Assembly: GCA_018136815.1 (NCBI GenBank)
Contig: CM030933.1
Span: 5,286,282-5,350,281 of the forward strand
Source: Isochrysis galbana
Taxonomy: Eukaryota > Haptophyta > Isochrysidales > Isochrysidaceae
Reading direction: 5' to 3'
DNA: 64,000 bases
This document shows, piece after piece, positions 62,135-64,000 of this stretch. Made by a program: the position numbers and the translations under genes. The notes under the pieces are model-generated. The model saw only the letters and a list, made by a program, of their open reading frames with translations, was not told the DNA's origin and made no database searches. Numbering within the stretch: the stretch's first letter is position 1; every line of letters starts with the position of its first letter.

Positions 62135-63506
62135 ATGTATGTCTGCCCCCCTATGGAGGCAACTCCTACCTTCAGTGCACCCCTCGGGGGCGGGCACTTC
62201 ACTCAACAAACAATCATTGGAGCCTTTACGGCTTCCAACCCCCCAAACATCAACCCACAGAAGTCGTACGCTGAAGCGGCCGGCCCCAAAGGGAAGCAGC
62301 CACAAGAAACACAGAAGGCCCCACCTCTGCCCTCTCAACATCCACAGCCGCCCTCGCGCAGGCGACGGAACCGAAGCCAAACCAAACTCACAACACACAC
62401 ACACAATTCGCATCACCCCCCCATGACGATGAGGAGGAACCCGATGACCCACTCCTTACTTCATTCAGCTAGCCCAGCTAGCTGAGGACAAGAAGGAGAT
62501 CAAAAGCGAGGATGTAGCAACCTACATGAAATACCTTCTCTCAAAGCTTGAAGGTCTAGATGCCACCCCTGATGGGATGGATAAAGGACGCAAAGGTCCT
62601 TGGATCTTTTATGTCGATGAAGACGCGCACGACCAATTCAAGGCCGCATACGGCGACAAGCTCCAAGCAGCTCTCTCGGGAGTCTCACACGAGTTTGCGG
62701 TAACCTATGGCGCTCTAGCCGACTCGGCCCCACGCAAGTCTAGCGCCGTCCGGTCCTCTCTGAAGGAGGTGGCAACCTACATCGTATTTCGCATTTTCGA
62801 CCCCGTAAAAGCCTACAAGACGAAAACTCGACATCTCGCTAGCGCATTGGAGCGTGAAGGGTTCCATGTATTACGGGGCAACCAGCAACACGCCAAAACC
62901 ACTGTAGAAGGGATCACGAAAGTTGAATCGGGCAAACGCCCGATTTGGCATTTCTACGTCTATACCGACACCTCCGCCTTGGGACACCGCTTCCCTCGCA
63001 ACTTCCACGTGACTCTCGAAGACGGGGAGAACTTCAACTTGGACTACGCCGTCCGTTCTTCGGTCGAATGCGTGACCCCCGAAGGAGAAATAGCCATCCA
63101 CGGTACCCCCGGGGGATGTAAAGGATATGACAAGCCGTGGGCCATATCCTTCCTTCGGAAGAATCAAGTAAGCTTTCGCCAATGTACCTGCGAGCAGGAC
63201 AAGGCGAATGCTGAACAACGTAAGCGCCAAAGGGACGCTAGCAACGCCATGGACTTCAGGGCCCTGATGGGGCTTGGAGCGGCGGCACCATGCCGCCGAT
63301 TCATGGCGGGAGAATGCAAAAACAATCGCACGAAAGGACGGCAAATCGTCCAATGCTCATCCAGCCATGACATCCCCGGATGTTGGGCAAAGGACCCCGC
63401 GACGGGCAAGCAAATCTGTATGGTCAAATGCAATCTCAAACCTAATAAAGCGTATCCCGGGTACTGTGTTAACGGAGTCAGTTGCCTATACCGCCATGGT
63501 GAATAG
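62135..63506 (+). CDS. LINE ORF1 protein with CCCH-like zinc fingers, one frameshift
   Basis: The N-terminal part (62135-62480) has ATPTFSAPLGGGH, KSYAEAAGPKGKQ and a Pro/Arg-rich linker. The second frame (open from 62448) carries FIQLAQLAEDKKEIKSED and the ORF1 core to the stop at 63506, so a single-base shift near 62448-62480 separates them. Compared with the 34 kb fragment, the break is specific to this copy or region. The C-terminus has APCRRFMAGECKNN...QCSSSHD and CMVKCNLKPNKAYPGYCVNG with a closing YRHGE. These are CCCH-like fingers expected to bind the element's RNA. Start codon uncertain. Confidence 0.75.
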
Positions 63507-64000
63507 TAGCGAAGTCAAGATTGCAACATACAATTTGAATGGAGCAAAACATAAACTAGCTTCAACTCTAGCGCAAGCGAGACTAGGGGGAATCCACGTT
63601 CTTTACGTGCAAGAATTGCATCACTACAATGATGGTTGGCACTTAAGGGTGCGCAATTTGGCCCGGTCCCTGGGATGGGACTGGTTCCAATCTCCCGCGC
63701 CTAGGGGCGACCCGGGAAGCGGAGTGGCGGTTGCCATCAGAAAGGACAGAAGCGACGTAGTAGTAGAGTCTTGGTCGGTACTTATCCCGGGGAGGTTGAT
63801 TGTAGTTAAAGCTAAAATTGAATCTGAAATAGTATCCTTCGCCTCCATATATTTGAATGCGCAACCCAACAAGCGTAAGGATGAGATCAGAACGCTACAC
63901 GCGGCGGCGGAGATACTATCCCACACTATACTAGCGGGGGACTTTAACTGTGTAGAAAACATCAACAAAGATACCCGGTCCACCGGGGGGGCAGCCCCCT
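63496..64000 (+). CDS. LINE ORF2, endonuclease domain, 3' partial
   Basis: Opens with ATG at 63496, overlapping the last 11 bases of ORF1 in the +1 frame, and stays open to the window end. Apurinic/apyrimidinic endonuclease features: KIATYNLNGAKH, LYVQELHHY (metal-binding Glu), GSGVAVAIRK, VSFASIYLNAQ and ILAGDFNCV (catalytic Asp/Asn). This domain nicks target DNA for reverse transcription. The reverse transcriptase would follow outside the window. Confidence 0.9.
   Translation, partial: MVNSSEVKIATYNLNGAKHKLASTLAQARLGGIHVLYVQELHHYNDGWHLRVRNLARSLGWDWFQSPAPRGDPGSGVAVAIRKDRSDVVVESWSVLIPGRLIVVKAKIESEIVSFASIYLNAQPNKRKDEIRTLHAAAEILSHTILAGDFNCVENINKDTRSTGGAAP

Larger units (their letters stand above)
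61800..64000 (+). mobile_element. Non-LTR retrotransposon (LINE), 5' part
   Basis: Contains a GC-rich 5' leader with an 11-bp hairpin (CCCGCGCTGCA at 61988-61998 with its inverse at 62010-62020), ORF1 and the beginning of ORF2 with an apurinic endonuclease domain. The exact 5' end is not defined; the 3' part lies beyond the window. Fragments of the same family occur at 34.0, 41.9 and 50.4-51.5 kb. Confidence 0.85.

Overview
The window is nuclear DNA of a eukaryote. Genes carry short GT-AG spliceosomal introns (about 95-185 bp), and the proteins are plainly eukaryotic: a class I histone deacetylase, MCM7, a SART3/Prp24-type splicing factor, a parvulin, CAMK-like kinases and a chromodomain/HMG-box protein. 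DNA around genes is very GC-rich, with long purine/pyrimidine and poly-G/C tracts. A proline-rich membrane protein with a Cys-rich Notch-like motif, a stand-alone thioesterase and a heavy transposon load fit a unicellular alga, most likely a haptophyte. That taxonomic placement is inference; no rRNA or organelle marker is present.

Layout. 0-2.8 kb: HDAC and a small two-helix membrane protein. 3.3-9.45 kb: a retroposon copy, then a complete Ty1/copia element with identical LTRs, inserted just upstream of a coiled-coil/FG protein (9.5-10.5 kb). 11-15.8 kb: a transposon graveyard (hAT remnant, retroelement protease remnant, an intact-ended hAT element nested in that remnant, and a full retroposon). 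16.7-18.1 kb: kinase 1. 19-22.8 kb: chimeric retroposon, then a 2 kb inverted-repeat element inside a hAT transposase remnant. 23.1-23.6 kb: parvulin. 26.0-27.3 kb: kinase 2, a diverged relative of kinase 1. 28.3-32.0 kb: two more retroposons around a doubtful gene. 32.6-33.7 kb: thioesterase. 34 kb: LINE fragment. 35.3-38.3 kb: SART3-like gene. 39.2-42.1 kb: complete hAT element nested in a hAT remnant next to a LINE fragment. 43.2-45.5 kb: MCM7 with E2F-like promoter sites. 46-47.8 kb: transposon ends and a retroposon. 47.9-48.8 kb: methyltransferase-like gene. 49.5-53.1 kb: a MITE, an AT-rich gene split by a retroposon, and a broken PhyH-type oxygenase. 53.8-54.9 kb: chromodomain/HMG-box gene. 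56.5-59 kb: retroposons. 60.3-61.1 kb: Cys-rich membrane protein. 61.8-64 kb: 5' part of a LINE running off the end.

The host genes do not form an operon or pathway; they are ordinary chromatin, replication, splicing and signalling genes separated by mobile DNA. The most notable apparently undescribed content is a pair of related GC-rich retroposon families. They have 16-17 bp target duplications, TTA/TAA-rich tails and, in one family, a conserved 30-nt hairpin. Other points are several precisely bounded nested hAT insertions, a SART3-like protein that keeps its C-terminal Lsm-binding-type motif but has no recognisable RRMs, and a chromodomain plus HMG-box fusion.
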